A DNA stretch of 64,000 nt from Umezawaea sp042738955 (GCF_042738955.1 NZ_JBHYHC010000029.1:19819-83818), one strand, 5' to 3'; shown: positions 25,444 to 34,535, counted from the stretch's first letter. Numbers and translations: made by a program. The notes: a model not told the origin generated them from the sequence alone.

Positions 25444-26717
25444 GGCAGCCTGCCCTCGAACAGCCACGACCGGAAGAACGACGCCAGCGGGCGGGCCGTG
25501 TGCCGCTGGGCCACGGCGATGAACTGGTCCGTGGTGGCCGTGCGGTGCCGGTAGGTGTGCGTCCACTCGCGGACCGCCGAGAAGAACGCCGCGTCGCCCA
25601 GCGCGGTCCGCAACGTGTGCAGCGCCAACGCCCCGCGCTTGTACACGCGGTCGTCGAACATGTCCTGCACGCCGGGGTCGCCGATCTTGATGTTCTGCGG
25701 CTGCCGGTTCAGCAGGGCCCGCGCCCTGGTGGAGAGCACCGACGCGGACGGGCCGCCGGACTCCTCCGACCACAGCCACTCCGAGTACGCGGCGAAGCCC
25801 TCGTTGAGCCAGATGTCCCGCCAGTCCGCCAGCCCGACGCTGTTGCCGAACCACTGGTGGGCCAGCTCGTGCGCCACCAGGCGTTCGTAGCCGCGCCTGC
25901 CGTCGACGTGGTTGGCGCCGAACACCGACAGGCCCTGCGCCTCGATCGGCACCTCCAGGTCGTCGTCCGTGACGACCACCGCGTACTGGCCGAACGGGTA
26001 CGGCCCGAACAGCCGCTCGAACAGCGTCATCATCGCGGGCTGGCGGCCGAAGTCCGTGGCGAACTTCGCCACGAGCCGGGACGGCACGGCGGCGGGCTGG
26101 CCGTCGGCCAGCTCCAGCTCCTCGTACTGCCCGATCTGGACGGTCGCGAGGTACGTCGCCATCGGCACGTCCTGCACGTACACCCACGTCGTGGTGCTGC
26201 CGCCGACCTTGCCGTCGACCAGGACCCCGTTGGCCAGCACCGTGTACGGCGACGGAGCCGTGACCGAGATCTGGTAGGTCGCCTTCTCCCGCACGGTGTC
26301 GTTGCACGGGAACCACGACGGCGCGCCGATCGGCTGGCTGGCCACGATCGCGCCGTCGGTGAGCTGGTCCCAGCCCAGGTCGCCCCACGCGCGCGTGCGG
26401 ATCGGCCGGGGCGTCCCGACGTACCGCACCTCCACGGTGAACCGCGTGCCCGCCGCGATCGGCTTGCCCGCGCGCACGCGCAGCTTGCCGCCGCCGTGCG
26501 TGTACCGGACCGGCTTGCCCTCCACCAGCACGCGGTCGACCTTGAACGTGCCGAGGTCGAGCGCGAACGACGTCAGCGCCTCACCGGCGACGACGGTCAG
26601 CCGCGCCCGCCCCGACAGCCGGGCCGCGATGGGCTTGTAGTCGATCTCCAGGTCGTAGTGCGCTACCCGATATCCCGTGTTCCCGTGTGCTGGGAGGTAG
26701 GAGTCCTTCAGCGCCAT
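25440..26717 (-). CDS. M1 family metallopeptidase, coupled to the Pls-type synthetase
   Basis: 425-residue zinc aminopeptidase-like enzyme, short for M1: N-terminal beta domain and catalytic domain without the large C-terminal domain. Zinc ligands are His283, His287 (HELAHQWFG) and Glu306 (WLNEGFAAY); Glu284 is the base. The exopeptidase GAMEN position reads IEAQGLS. No signal peptide is seen, so it is probably cytosolic or associated with the synthetase. Its ATG lies 10 nt inside the end of the synthetase gene, so the two are translationally coupled. In producers of epsilon-poly-L-lysine a zinc aminopeptidase that degrades the polymer accompanies the synthetase; this gene may have the same job. 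Confidence 0.9.
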   Translation of the reverse strand: MALKDSYLPAHGNTGYRVAHYDLEIDYKPIAARLSGRARLTVVAGEALTSFALDLGTFKVDRVLVEGKPVRYTHGGGKLRVRAGKPIAAGTRFTVEVRYVGTPRPIRTRAWGDLGWDQLTDGAIVASQPIGAPSWFPCNDTVREKATYQISVTAPSPYTVLANGVLVDGKVGGSTTTWVYVQDVPMATYLATVQIGQYEELELADGQPAAVPSRLVAKFATDFGRQPAMMTLFERLFGPYPFGQYAVVVTDDDLEVPIEAQGLSVFGANHVDGRRGYERLVAHELAHQWFGNSVGLADWRDIWLNEGFAAYSEWLWSEESGGPSASVLSTRARALLNRQPQNIKIGDPGVQDMFDDRVYKRGALALHTLRTALGDAAFFSAVREWTHTYRHRTATTDQFIAVAQRHTARPLASFFRSWLFEGRLP

Positions 26718-29700
26718 GCCGAAATCGGGTTGCCGAGCCAGCGGGTGCCCGTGGGCACGTCCTCGCCGCGCATCACCAGCGATGCGGGGCCCACCGTCGT
26801 GTGCGAGCCGATCGTCGAGCCCGGCAGCACGATCCCGTGCGGCCCGAGCGTCGCGCCCGCGTTGAGCGTCACCTGGTCCATGCGCAAGATCCGATCATGG
26901 AACAGGTGGGTCTGCACCACGCACCCCCGGTTCACCGTCGCCCCCTGGTCCAAACGGACCAGGTCGGCCTCCGGGAGCCAGTAGGTCTCGCACCACACGC
27001 CACGTCCGACGCGAGCGCCCATCGAGCGCTGCCAGAGGTTCATCAGCGGCGTTCCGGCGACCGAGCCCACGAGCCACGGCACGGCCAGGACCTCGACGAA
27101 CGTGTCCGCCAGCTCGTTGCGCCAGACGAACGCGCTCCACAGCGGGTACTCCCGCGCGCGGAACTTCCCGACCAGCGTCCACTTCGCCACGGCCGCCACC
27201 GCGCACGCCACGACCCCCGCGGCGAGCAGCAGCACGCCGCCGCCGAGCGCCGCGGCCCAGAAGCCGTACGCGGCCAGGAACTCGAAGCCGGCCAGCGCCA
27301 GCACGGCCAGCGCGAGCGACGCCATCACCGGCACGATCCGGCACACCTCGACCAGCGCCCGCGCGATCACCAGCCTGCGCGGCGGGTCGAACGTGCGGCT
27401 CTGGTCGCCGGTCTCGGCCGTGCGCGGCAGCTTGATCGGCGGCATCCCGAGGTACGAGCTGCCCGCCTTCGCGCGCTTCGGCGTGGACGACAGGACGCCG
27501 ACCAAGCCGCGGTTCGGCACCGAGCGACCAGGGGCGGTCATGCCGGAGTTGCCGAGGAACGCGCGCTTGCCGATGCGGGCCGCGGCGATCCGCAGCCAGC
27601 CGCCGCCCAGCTCGTAGGAGGCGACCATGGTGTCGTCGGCCAGGAACGCGCCGTCGCCGACCGTGGTCATCTTCGGCAGCGCCACGACCGTCGACGCCTC
27701 GACGTGCCTGCCGACCTTCATGCCGAGCGCGCGCAGCCACACCGGCGTGAACAGGCTGGCGTACAACGGGAACAGGCCGCCTCGGGCCATGTTCATCAGG
27801 CGTTCGGTGGTCCACGCCTGCCAGGCGATCCGGCCGTGCACGGGGTGGTAGCCCTCGCGCAGGCCGATGCTCAGCAGCCGCACCGACACCAGCACGACCA
27901 GCGCGTACGACGCCATCCACGCGAGCGTCGCGACCGGCACGGTCAGCAGCGCGGTGCCCAGCGCGTCGGCGGAACCGGTGGTGGAGCTGAGGAAGTAGCC
28001 GACCAGCAGCAGCGCGGGCAGCGCCGTGACGGCCGACAGGGCGGACAGGCCGAACGAGGTCACGCCGTAGGCGAGCGACCAGCGGCGGGAGCGCGGCGGC
28101 CTGGCCTTGGGCCAGCGGTGCGACGACCTGCCGTCCTTCATCGCGGGCACGCCGGACCAGCGCTGACCGGTCGGCACGGAGCCGACCACGCCGGAGCCGG
28201 GGGCGATCTCGGCGCGCTTGCCGATCCGCGCGCCGGGGAACAGGGTGCTGCGCGCGCCGACCGTGGCGCCCGCGCCGACCCGGATCTTGCCGATGTGCAG
28301 GCGGTCGCCGTCCAGCCAGTGGCCGGACAGGTCGACCTCGGGCTCGATGGCGCTGTTCTTGCCGAGCTTCAGCATGCCCGTGACCGGCGGCAGCGAGTGC
28401 AGGTCCACGCCGGGCGCGACCTTCGCGCCGAGGGCCCGCGCGTAGTGCGTGACCCACGAGCCCGCGAGGTTCGTCGCGCCGCTCAGCTCCGCGAGCCGCT
28501 CGGCGGCCCACAGCCGCGTGTGGACGGTGCCGCCTCGCGGGTACGTGCCGGGGCGGACGTTGCGCAGCAGCAGTCGCGCGCCACCGGCGGCGATGGCCAG
28601 CCGTCCCGGCGGGCTGATCACCAGCGCCCAGCCGACCGCGACCCACGCCCACGAGATCGTCGGGGCCCAGGTGTACGTGCCGGTCAGCGCCAGCACGTTG
28701 TTGATCGCGGCCAGCGCGACCGTCCACCGCAGACCGACCAGCGTGAACAGCGGGACCATCAGCAACGTCTGGAGCAGCTGCGTCGAGCGGGGCGTCGGGG
28801 CGACCTCGCGCACGGACGCCGTCTCGGCGGCGAACTCGTCCAGCCGCGCGGCCATCGCGCCCAGCGTCGAGTAGGAGTAGATGTCGCTGACCGAGCCGCT
28901 GGGGAAGCGGAGGCGGATCAGCGAGACGAGCTGCGCGGCGGCCAGGCTGCCGCCGCCGGAGGCGAAGAAGTCGTCGGCCGGGCTCGTCGCGGGGGAGCCG
29001 AGCAGCTGCCCCCACAGGTCCGCCAGCCACGCCTGCGTGCCGTGCATCTCCACGACCGGGCCCGCGGCGTCCAGTGACGGCAGCGGCCACGGCAGGGCGT
29101 TGCGGTCGACCTTGCCGGACGTCTTGGTCGGCAGCGTGTCCACGACGGCCAGCAGCGGCACCAGCGCGGCGGGCAGCGCCGCCCGAAGGCGTTCCACGGC
29201 ATCCGCTTGGTCGAAGTCCTCGGAAACGACGTACCCCACGAGCAACTGCGTGCCCGCCTTGTTCGTGCGCACGGCCGCGGCGGCACCGGCGACGTTCGGC
29301 AGCGCCTGGAGCGCCGCGTCCACCTCGCCCAGCTCGATCCGGCGACCGCCCAGCTTGATCTGCTCGTCCGCGCGGCCCAGGAACAGCAGGCCCTCGGCCT
29401 CGGCGCGCACGAGGTCGCCGCTGCGGTAGGCGCGCTCCCAGCCCAGCGCGGGCAGCGGCGCGTACTTCTCGGCGTCCTTCTCCGGGTCCAGGTAGCGGGC
29501 CAGGCCGACGCCGCCGATGACCAGCTGGCCGGTCTCGCCCATCGGCACGACCTCGCCCCGCTCGTCCACGACGGCCAGCTCCCAGCCGTCCAGCGGCAGC
29601 CCGATGCGCACGGGCCCCTCGCCGGTCAGCCGGGCCGCGCAGGCCACCACGGTCGCCTCGGTGGGCCCGTAGGTGTTCCACACCTCGCGCCCCTCGACGG

Positions 29701-30580
29701 CCAGCCGCTCGGCCAGCTCGGGCGGGCACGCCTCGCCGCCGAAGATCAACAGCCGCACGTCGTCCAGCGCCTCGGTCGGCCACAGCGCGGCCAGCGTCGG
29801 CACCGTCGACACGACGGTGATCTCCTGCTCGACCAGCCACGGCCCCAGGTCCATGCCCGTGCGCACGAGCGAGCGCGGCGCGGGCACCAGGCACGCCCCG
29901 TGCCGCCACGCGAGCCACATCTCCTCGCAGGACGCGTCGAACGCGACCGACAGGCCCGCGAGCACCCGGTCGTCCGGGCCCAGCGGGTCCTCGGCCAGGA
30001 ACAGCCGCGCCTCGGCGTCCACGAACGCCGCCGCCGCGCGGTGCGTCACGGCGACGCCCTTGGGCTTGCCGGTCGACCCGGACGTGAAGATGATCCACGC
30101 GTCGTCGGTCGGGTCCGGTGCCCCGACCAGGTTCAACGGGGTGCCGCGCAGCGTGAGCTGGCGGTCCGCGCCGAGCACCGCGCACACGTCCGCCTCGGTG
30201 AACACGACGTCCGCGCGCTCGTCCGGGTCCTCCGCGTCCACGGGCACGTACGCGGCGCCCGCGGCCAGCACGGCGAGGATCGAGATGTACAGGTCGACCG
30301 TGCCCGACGGCACCCGCACGCCGACCCGGTCGCCGATGCCGATGCCGTCGGCCGCGAGCTTCTGGCGCAGCTCGTCGACCGCCGCCAGCAGGCCGCGGTA
30401 GGTCAGCGCGGTGGTGCCGTCGTCCAGGGCAAACGCTTGCGGGAACTCGTGCGCGGTCGCCGCGAGGACGTCGACCAGCGTCCGTTCGGGAGCGGCCGAA
30501 GCCGCGTCGAACAGCGCGGGCACAACGGTGGTGATGGGGTCTTCCTGCACGACGGTCACAGGATCAGGCCAGCAGAGCAC
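26708..30580 (-). CDS. Pls/PosA-type non-ribosomal peptide synthetase (poly-amino-acid synthetase)
   Basis: 1290-residue membrane-bound NRPS. Residues 1-500 are an adenylation domain (FTSGSTGKPKG 165-175, NTYGPTEAT, SGDL, Lys490 in TSGKVDR). Residues 510-590 are a carrier domain with Ser545 in FFASGGGSL. After residue 600 there is no classical condensation or thioesterase domain. Instead three repeats follow, each with two membrane helices and a left-handed beta-helix hexapeptide domain (for example IRVGAGATVGARSTLFPGA and LGPHGIVLPGSTIG). This A-T-6TM-three-tandem layout and size are those of epsilon-poly-L-lysine synthetase and relatives, which join one amino acid repeatedly by isopeptide bonds. 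The hand-read pocket (Asp215, Ala216, Glu219, Ser258, Ile279, Gly281, Thr303, Val311, Val312, Lys490) suggests a basic substrate. GTG 30580 is the most upstream start; GTG 30559 and 30550 are possible. Confidence 0.93.
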   Translation of the reverse strand: MLCWPDPVTVVQEDPITTVVPALFDAASAAPERTLVDVLAATAHEFPQAFALDDGTTALTYRGLLAAVDELRQKLAADGIGIGDRVGVRVPSGTVDLYISILAVLAAGAAYVPVDAEDPDERADVVFTEADVCAVLGADRQLTLRGTPLNLVGAPDPTDDAWIIFTSGSTGKPKGVAVTHRAAAAFVDAEARLFLAEDPLGPDDRVLAGLSVAFDASCEEMWLAWRHGACLVPAPRSLVRTGMDLGPWLVEQEITVVSTVPTLAALWPTEALDDVRLLIFGGEACPPELAERLAVEGREVWNTYGPTEATVVACAARLTGEGPVRIGLPLDGWELAVVDERGEVVPMGETGQLVIGGVGLARYLDPEKDAEKYAPLPALGWERAYRSGDLVRAEAEGLLFLGRADEQIKLGGRRIELGEVDAALQALPNVAGAAAAVRTNKAGTQLLVGYVVSEDFDQADAVERLRAALPAALVPLLAVVDTLPTKTSGKVDRNALPWPLPSLDAAGPVVEMHGTQAWLADLWGQLLGSPATSPADDFFASGGGSLAAAQLVSLIRLRFPSGSVSDIYSYSTLGAMAARLDEFAAETASVREVAPTPRSTQLLQTLLMVPLFTLVGLRWTVALAAINNVLALTGTYTWAPTISWAWVAVGWALVISPPGRLAIAAGGARLLLRNVRPGTYPRGGTVHTRLWAAERLAELSGATNLAGSWVTHYARALGAKVAPGVDLHSLPPVTGMLKLGKNSAIEPEVDLSGHWLDGDRLHIGKIRVGAGATVGARSTLFPGARIGKRAEIAPGSGVVGSVPTGQRWSGVPAMKDGRSSHRWPKARPPRSRRWSLAYGVTSFGLSALSAVTALPALLLVGYFLSSTTGSADALGTALLTVPVATLAWMASYALVVLVSVRLLSIGLREGYHPVHGRIAWQAWTTERLMNMARGGLFPLYASLFTPVWLRALGMKVGRHVEASTVVALPKMTTVGDGAFLADDTMVASYELGGGWLRIAAARIGKRAFLGNSGMTAPGRSVPNRGLVGVLSSTPKRAKAGSSYLGMPPIKLPRTAETGDQSRTFDPPRRLVIARALVEVCRIVPVMASLALAVLALAGFEFLAAYGFWAAALGGGVLLLAAGVVACAVAAVAKWTLVGKFRAREYPLWSAFVWRNELADTFVEVLAVPWLVGSVAGTPLMNLWQRSMGARVGRGVWCETYWLPEADLVRLDQGATVNRGCVVQTHLFHDRILRMDQVTLNAGATLGPHGIVLPGSTIGSHTTVGPASLVMRGEDVPTGTRWLGNPISAWR

Positions 30581-30810
30581 GTGCGCAAATCATCCTCCGG
30601 GATGGGTGGGGAGCTGCTCCGCACCCGGTGGATCCCCGGCCAGGCAGCTCACGGGCGGCCGCAGTGCCAGCCCTTCGACCTGCGACTTTACCTCTGGGTA
30701 ACGGACGGCGTCCCACTACCTATACCGCCAGTGGCTGTTCTCACAGGTCGTCGACGCCCCCGATGGCCCGAACGAGTGAGCACATCCCGCCATCCGGAAC
30801 GCCTTCGCCG
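30581..30810 (-). promoter_or_regulatory. upstream region of the synthetase
   Basis: 230 bp between the DUF4173 gene and the synthetase, both on the minus strand. GGAGG at 30594-30598 lies 13 nt before the GTG. TATAGGT-like sequence at about 30719-30725 on the minus strand and a small inverted repeat TTACC-TCTG-GGTAA (30688-30701) may belong to a promoter. Long enough for the synthetase to have its own promoter. Confidence 0.35.
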
Positions 30811-32676
30811 TCACCTGGTCGTGGGGTAGTCGAGGTCGCACCCGCGTTCCCACGACACCCGGTCGAGCACCGGACGGGCCAGTTCGCGGCTCAGGTTCCA
30901 GGCGTACCAGTCGTCGGTGTCGGTCACCTGGAACTTCATCCGCACGAGCAGGCACTCGCGCACGTCGGCGGGCAGCGGGTCGAACGCGGGCACGGCGTCG
31001 ACGGACAGCGTGCCCAGGTACGGCAGGTCGATCTTGCCGGTCGCCTGCCAGCGCTCGACGTTGTGCTCGGCGATGAACCGGTCGGGGTTCAGCGCGGCCA
31101 GCACCAGCAGCGACGCGACCGCGGTGGCGACCACCGACCGCGGCAGCCACCCCGCCCGCAGCCGCACGCCCGCGGCCAGGACCAGCAGGTACACCACGGC
31201 CAGCCACACCTCGCAGGCGAACACCAGCAGCCGCAGCGCGGTGAACCCGTACGCCTGCTGGTAGGCCCACATGCGGCTCAGCGCCGACGCGACGATCACC
31301 AGCGTCAACCCGGCCAGCCCGCCGAGCAGGACCCGCAGCCACAGCCGGTCGGCCGCCGTGTCCGTCGCCGCGAACCGGGTCGCGACGCCGATCACCACGA
31401 GCGTGAGCACGGTGACCGCCAAGAGCTGCCAGAACCCGCCGCGGGCGTACTCGGCGTAGGTCAGCTGGGCGGTGCGCTGCACGTAGTCGTCGCCACCGAA
31501 CAGGCTGGCGAGCTGCACGCCGACGAACACGGCGAACACCGCGACCAGCACGCCGATCGGCACCGCCCACTCCCGCCGCGCCACCGTGCGCCGGTCACGG
31601 GGCTCGGCGTCCAGCGGCAGCGTCGTGGCCTGCACGTAGCACGCGCCGAGCGTGCCGAGCCCGATCGTGACGAACAGGAACACCCATTCGAACGGCGACC
31701 CGATGTCCACCGTGGGGACCAGGTTGCCCAGCAGTTCGGCGAACGCCGCGTCCGCGCCCGCCAGCAGCGGCACGAACACCAGCAGCAGGCCCGCGCTGAT
31801 CAGGATCGTCCGGCCGAGCCGCCGGTCCGGGCGGACCGGCCCCCTGGACGCCCTCATGCCCCGGACCGCCCACTTGACGGCGGGGAAGGCCGCGATCGGC
31901 ACCGCGACCATCCCCGCCACAACTCCTCGCAGCGACCGGCCGTCCGTGACCGCGAGCGACCCCGCCGCGCTCGCCGCCAGGAGGGAGAGGCTGAACAGCC
32001 AGTCGGCCGTGAGGAAGGTGGAGACGCCCAGGAGCAGCAGGGCGGCGACCGCCCACGCGATGCTCTGGGGCGAACGGCGGCCGGTGGCGAGGAAGACGCC
32101 GACCACGCCGACGATCCCGGTCAGCACCCAGCCGACACCGGGCAGGTCCAGCGGCAGCACGGCCGCCGCCGTGAGCCCGGCGGCCGCGCCCGCGTACAGG
32201 ACGTTCCGCGACGCGGGGGCCGTCGGCGCGGGCCACAGGGGCTTGGTCTGGTGGACGACCGGCCCCGACCACGCCGCCGCATGGCCCGACAACGCCGGGG
32301 CGTGCGGCAGGGGCGGGTGCGACGGGCTCGGCCGCTCCTCGACGGGTCGGCCCGCCGCGGGATTTCCAGCCGCGGGATTCCCGGATGCGGGACTGCCGGC
32401 GGTGGGATTCCCTGCTGCGGGATCGCCGGTACTGGGATTTCCTGCCTCGGGATCGTCGGATGTGGGATTGCCGGATGTGGGATTCCCACTTCCGGGATTC
32501 CCGCTTTCGGGATTTCCTGGTTCCGGAGTCTCGGGTTCGGGATCGTCGGCCGCGGGATTCCCGGTCGTCTCGGGGTCCTCCACCGCCGCGGCGGAAGCCC
32601 GGACGGGCTTCGCGGGGTGCTCGACGCGGCGCAGACCCAGTTTTTTGGACATGCCGACGACACGCTTGTCGTTCAT
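30811..32676 (-). CDS. DUF4173-type multi-pass membrane protein with pentapeptide-repeat N-terminus
   Basis: 621 residues. The N-terminal 150 residues are soluble and Pro/Gly/Asn-rich with an imperfect pentapeptide repeat GNPxx between residues 39 and 111. Then come about ten membrane segments (LYAGAAAGLTAAAVLPLDL, ALLLLGVSTFLTADWLFSLSLLAA, TILISAGLLLVFVPLLAGA and others) and a final soluble tail with CLLVRMKFQVTDTDDWYAWNLSRELAR. The membrane part fits DUF4153/DUF4173 proteins of unknown function. ATG 32676 has CGGAG 8 nt upstream. It lies 62 nt after the histidine kinase on the same strand, so regulator, kinase and this protein probably form one operon. Confidence 0.85.
   Translation of the reverse strand: MNDKRVVGMSKKLGLRRVEHPAKPVRASAAAVEDPETTGNPAADDPEPETPEPGNPESGNPGSGNPTSGNPTSDDPEAGNPSTGDPAAGNPTAGSPASGNPAAGNPAAGRPVEERPSPSHPPLPHAPALSGHAAAWSGPVVHQTKPLWPAPTAPASRNVLYAGAAAGLTAAAVLPLDLPGVGWVLTGIVGVVGVFLATGRRSPQSIAWAVAALLLLGVSTFLTADWLFSLSLLAASAAGSLAVTDGRSLRGVVAGMVAVPIAAFPAVKWAVRGMRASRGPVRPDRRLGRTILISAGLLLVFVPLLAGADAAFAELLGNLVPTVDIGSPFEWVFLFVTIGLGTLGACYVQATTLPLDAEPRDRRTVARREWAVPIGVLVAVFAVFVGVQLASLFGGDDYVQRTAQLTYAEYARGGFWQLLAVTVLTLVVIGVATRFAATDTAADRLWLRVLLGGLAGLTLVIVASALSRMWAYQQAYGFTALRLLVFACEVWLAVVYLLVLAAGVRLRAGWLPRSVVATAVASLLVLAALNPDRFIAEHNVERWQATGKIDLPYLGTLSVDAVPAFDPLPADVRECLLVRMKFQVTDTDDWYAWNLSRELARPVLDRVSWERGCDLDYPTTR
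32355..32565 (-). repeat. 15-bp imperfect tandem repeat inside the DUF4173 gene
   Basis: About 14 units with a 15-nt period encode GNPxx-type pentapeptides; GGGATTCC recurs on the plus strand. Coding repeat, not intergenic. Confidence 0.8.
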
Positions 32677-32738
32677 GGGGACAACTCCGGTTTCGAGGAG
32701 CAGGGCTCAGCAACAGGACGTTCGGGGGACGGGGAGGT

Positions 32739-33770
32739 TCAGCCCGCGGGCAGCGTTACCCGGATGCGGCAGCCGGGGCCGTCGACCACGGCGATGGAGC
32801 CGCCGTGGAGGTCGACCACCCAGCGGGCGATGTTCAGCCCCAGCCCGGTGCCGCCGCCACCGGCCCGTTCCCCTCGGGTGAAGCGCTCGAAGATCCGTTC
32901 GCGGTCCTCGCGGGCGATGCCGGGACCCTCGTCCACGACCTCGACCACGAGCCCGTCGGCGGAGGACCGGGCGAGGACGTCCACCCGGCCGTTGGCGGGG
33001 CCGTGCCGGGCGGCGTTGTCCAGCAGGTTGACCACGACCTGGTGCAGGCGCTCGGGATCGGCGACCGCGGTGGCGCCGGGCGGGCTCACGTGGACGGCGA
33101 AGCGCACGCTGCGCTTGCCCGCCGTCGCGGCGACCTGCGCCTCCGCGACCACGTCGGCGAGCAGCGGCTCCACCTCGAACTCCTCGCGGTTGAGCGCGAG
33201 CACCCCGGCGTCCACTTTGGACAGGTCGAGGAGTTCGGAGACCAGCCTGCCGAGGCGTTCGGTCTGGGCCAGCGCGGTCTTCATGGTGGGACCGTCGGCG
33301 GCGGCCACGCCGTCGACCACGTTCTCCAGCACGGCCTGCAACGCGGTGATGGGGGTCCGCAGCTCGTGCGACACGTTGGCGATCAGCTCGCGGCGCTGCT
33401 GGTCGGCCGCCGCGAGGTCGGCCGCCATCCGGTTGAACGCGCTCGCCAGCTCGCCGATCTCGTCCTTGGCGGTCGCGCGGACCCGTTGCGAGTAGTCGCC
33501 CGACCGCATCGCCCGCGCCGACGCCGTCATCTCGCGCAGCGGCCGGGTCATGCCGTGCGCCAGCACCTGCGACACGAACAGCACGATGAGCAGCACGCCG
33601 ATCGTGCTGCGGACCGGCAGCCAGCCGATCTGCGACCAGAAGAACGCCCACCCCGCCGTCGTGGGCGCGATCAGCAGGATGCCCATCTTGAGCTTGAACG
33701 ACCGCACCGGGTCCAGCGGCCGGGGGAGTTCCTCGACCAGCATCGCGATGATCGTCTTGAACACCGTCAC
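32739..33770 (-). CDS. HAMP-domain sensor histidine kinase
   Basis: 343-residue membrane kinase. Two membrane helices (MGILLIAPTTAGWAFFW and TIGVLLIVLFVSQVLA) enclose only about 12 external residues, so it lacks a large sensing domain and probably senses the membrane or a partner. HAMP follows, then the dimerisation helix with the phosphorylated His135 (ANVSHELRTP), and the ATPase domain with N box VVVNLLDNAARH, G1 VVDEGPGI and G2 GGGTGLGLNI. GTG 33770 overlaps the stop of the response regulator gene by 4 nt. The signal is unknown; the small DUF4173 membrane protein downstream is a possible partner. Confidence 0.93.
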   Translation of the reverse strand: MTVFKTIIAMLVEELPRPLDPVRSFKLKMGILLIAPTTAGWAFFWSQIGWLPVRSTIGVLLIVLFVSQVLAHGMTRPLREMTASARAMRSGDYSQRVRATAKDEIGELASAFNRMAADLAAADQQRRELIANVSHELRTPITALQAVLENVVDGVAAADGPTMKTALAQTERLGRLVSELLDLSKVDAGVLALNREEFEVEPLLADVVAEAQVAATAGKRSVRFAVHVSPPGATAVADPERLHQVVVNLLDNAARHGPANGRVDVLARSSADGLVVEVVDEGPGIAREDRERIFERFTRGERAGGGGTGLGLNIARWVVDLHGGSIAVVDGPGCRIRVTLPAG

Positions 33771-34453
33771 CGAGGGACCTCCAGCGCGTACCCGACGCCG
33801 TGGACGGTGCGGATCAGGTCCGCGCCCAGCTTGCGGCGCAACGCCTTGACGTGGCTGTCGACCGTGCGCGCGCCCGTGCCGTCGTGCCAGCCCCACACCT
33901 CGCTGAGCAGCCGTTCCCGCGGCTGCACCGCGCGCGGCCGTTCGGCGAGGTGCACCAGCAGCTCGTACTCGGTCGGCGTCAGGTGCGCCTCCACGCCCGC
34001 GCGGAGCACCCGCCGTTCCGCCAGGTCGCTCTCCAGGTCCGCCAGCTCGATCCGGGACTCGACCCTGGGCAGCGACGCCCGTTCCACCCGGCGCAGCAGC
34101 GCGTGCACGCGGGCGGCCAGCTCGCGGATGGAGAACGGCTTGGTGAGGTAGTCGTCCGCGCCGACGGCGAGCCCGACCAGCAGGTCCGTCTCGTCGCCGC
34201 GCGCGGTCAGCATGAGCACCGGGACGGGCTGCTGCGCCTGGATCCGGCGGCACACCTCGAGCCCGTCGAAACCGGGCAGCATCACGTCCAGCACCACGAG
34301 GTCCGGCGTCACGGCCTTGGCCGCCGCGACCGCGGACGGGCCGTCGTGGGCCAGCTCGACCACGAACCCCTCGGCCCGCAGCCGCGCCGCCACCGACTCC
34401 GCGATGGCCAGGTCGTCCTCGACCACCAGCACCCGCCGTTGTCCCCCAGTCAT
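33767..34453 (-). CDS. OmpR/PhoB-type response regulator
   Basis: 228 residues. Receiver domain with acidic pocket VVEDD, phospho-acceptor Asp56 (VVLDVMLPG), Thr in LMLTARG and Lys105 (YLTKPF). The C-terminal winged helix has LTPTEYELLVHLAE and the recognition part ARTVDSHVKALRRKLG, ending IRTVHGVGYAL. First gene of the cluster that runs regulator, kinase, DUF4173 protein, then synthetase and peptidase, all in the same direction; control of the synthetase by this pair is possible but not shown. Confidence 0.95.
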   Translation of the reverse strand: MTGGQRRVLVVEDDLAIAESVAARLRAEGFVVELAHDGPSAVAAAKAVTPDLVVLDVMLPGFDGLEVCRRIQAQQPVPVLMLTARGDETDLLVGLAVGADDYLTKPFSIRELAARVHALLRRVERASLPRVESRIELADLESDLAERRVLRAGVEAHLTPTEYELLVHLAERPRAVQPRERLLSEVWGWHDGTGARTVDSHVKALRRKLGADLIRTVHGVGYALEVPR

Positions 34454-34535
34454 GCGGCGACTGTATTCCCGCGAGGTGGAGAGGTCAGGGGCGAGTTGTG
34501 GAGGTCGTGTGGAGGTGTGCGCCTAGGCTGGCCGC

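Noticed and set aside
26687..29077. 796-residue plus-strand frame opposite the synthetase
   Set aside because: Arg/Gln/His-rich shadow; the minus strand carries clear NRPS motifs.
30571..30597. Tiny frame (ATG just behind GGAGG) before the synthetase start
   Set aside because: Nine codons with no spacing between GGAGG and ATG and no recognisable leader pattern; probably chance.
32355..32565. Regular 15-bp repeat that could suggest an array
   Set aside because: Units are contiguous, imperfect and in frame within a protein gene; no spacers as in CRISPR.
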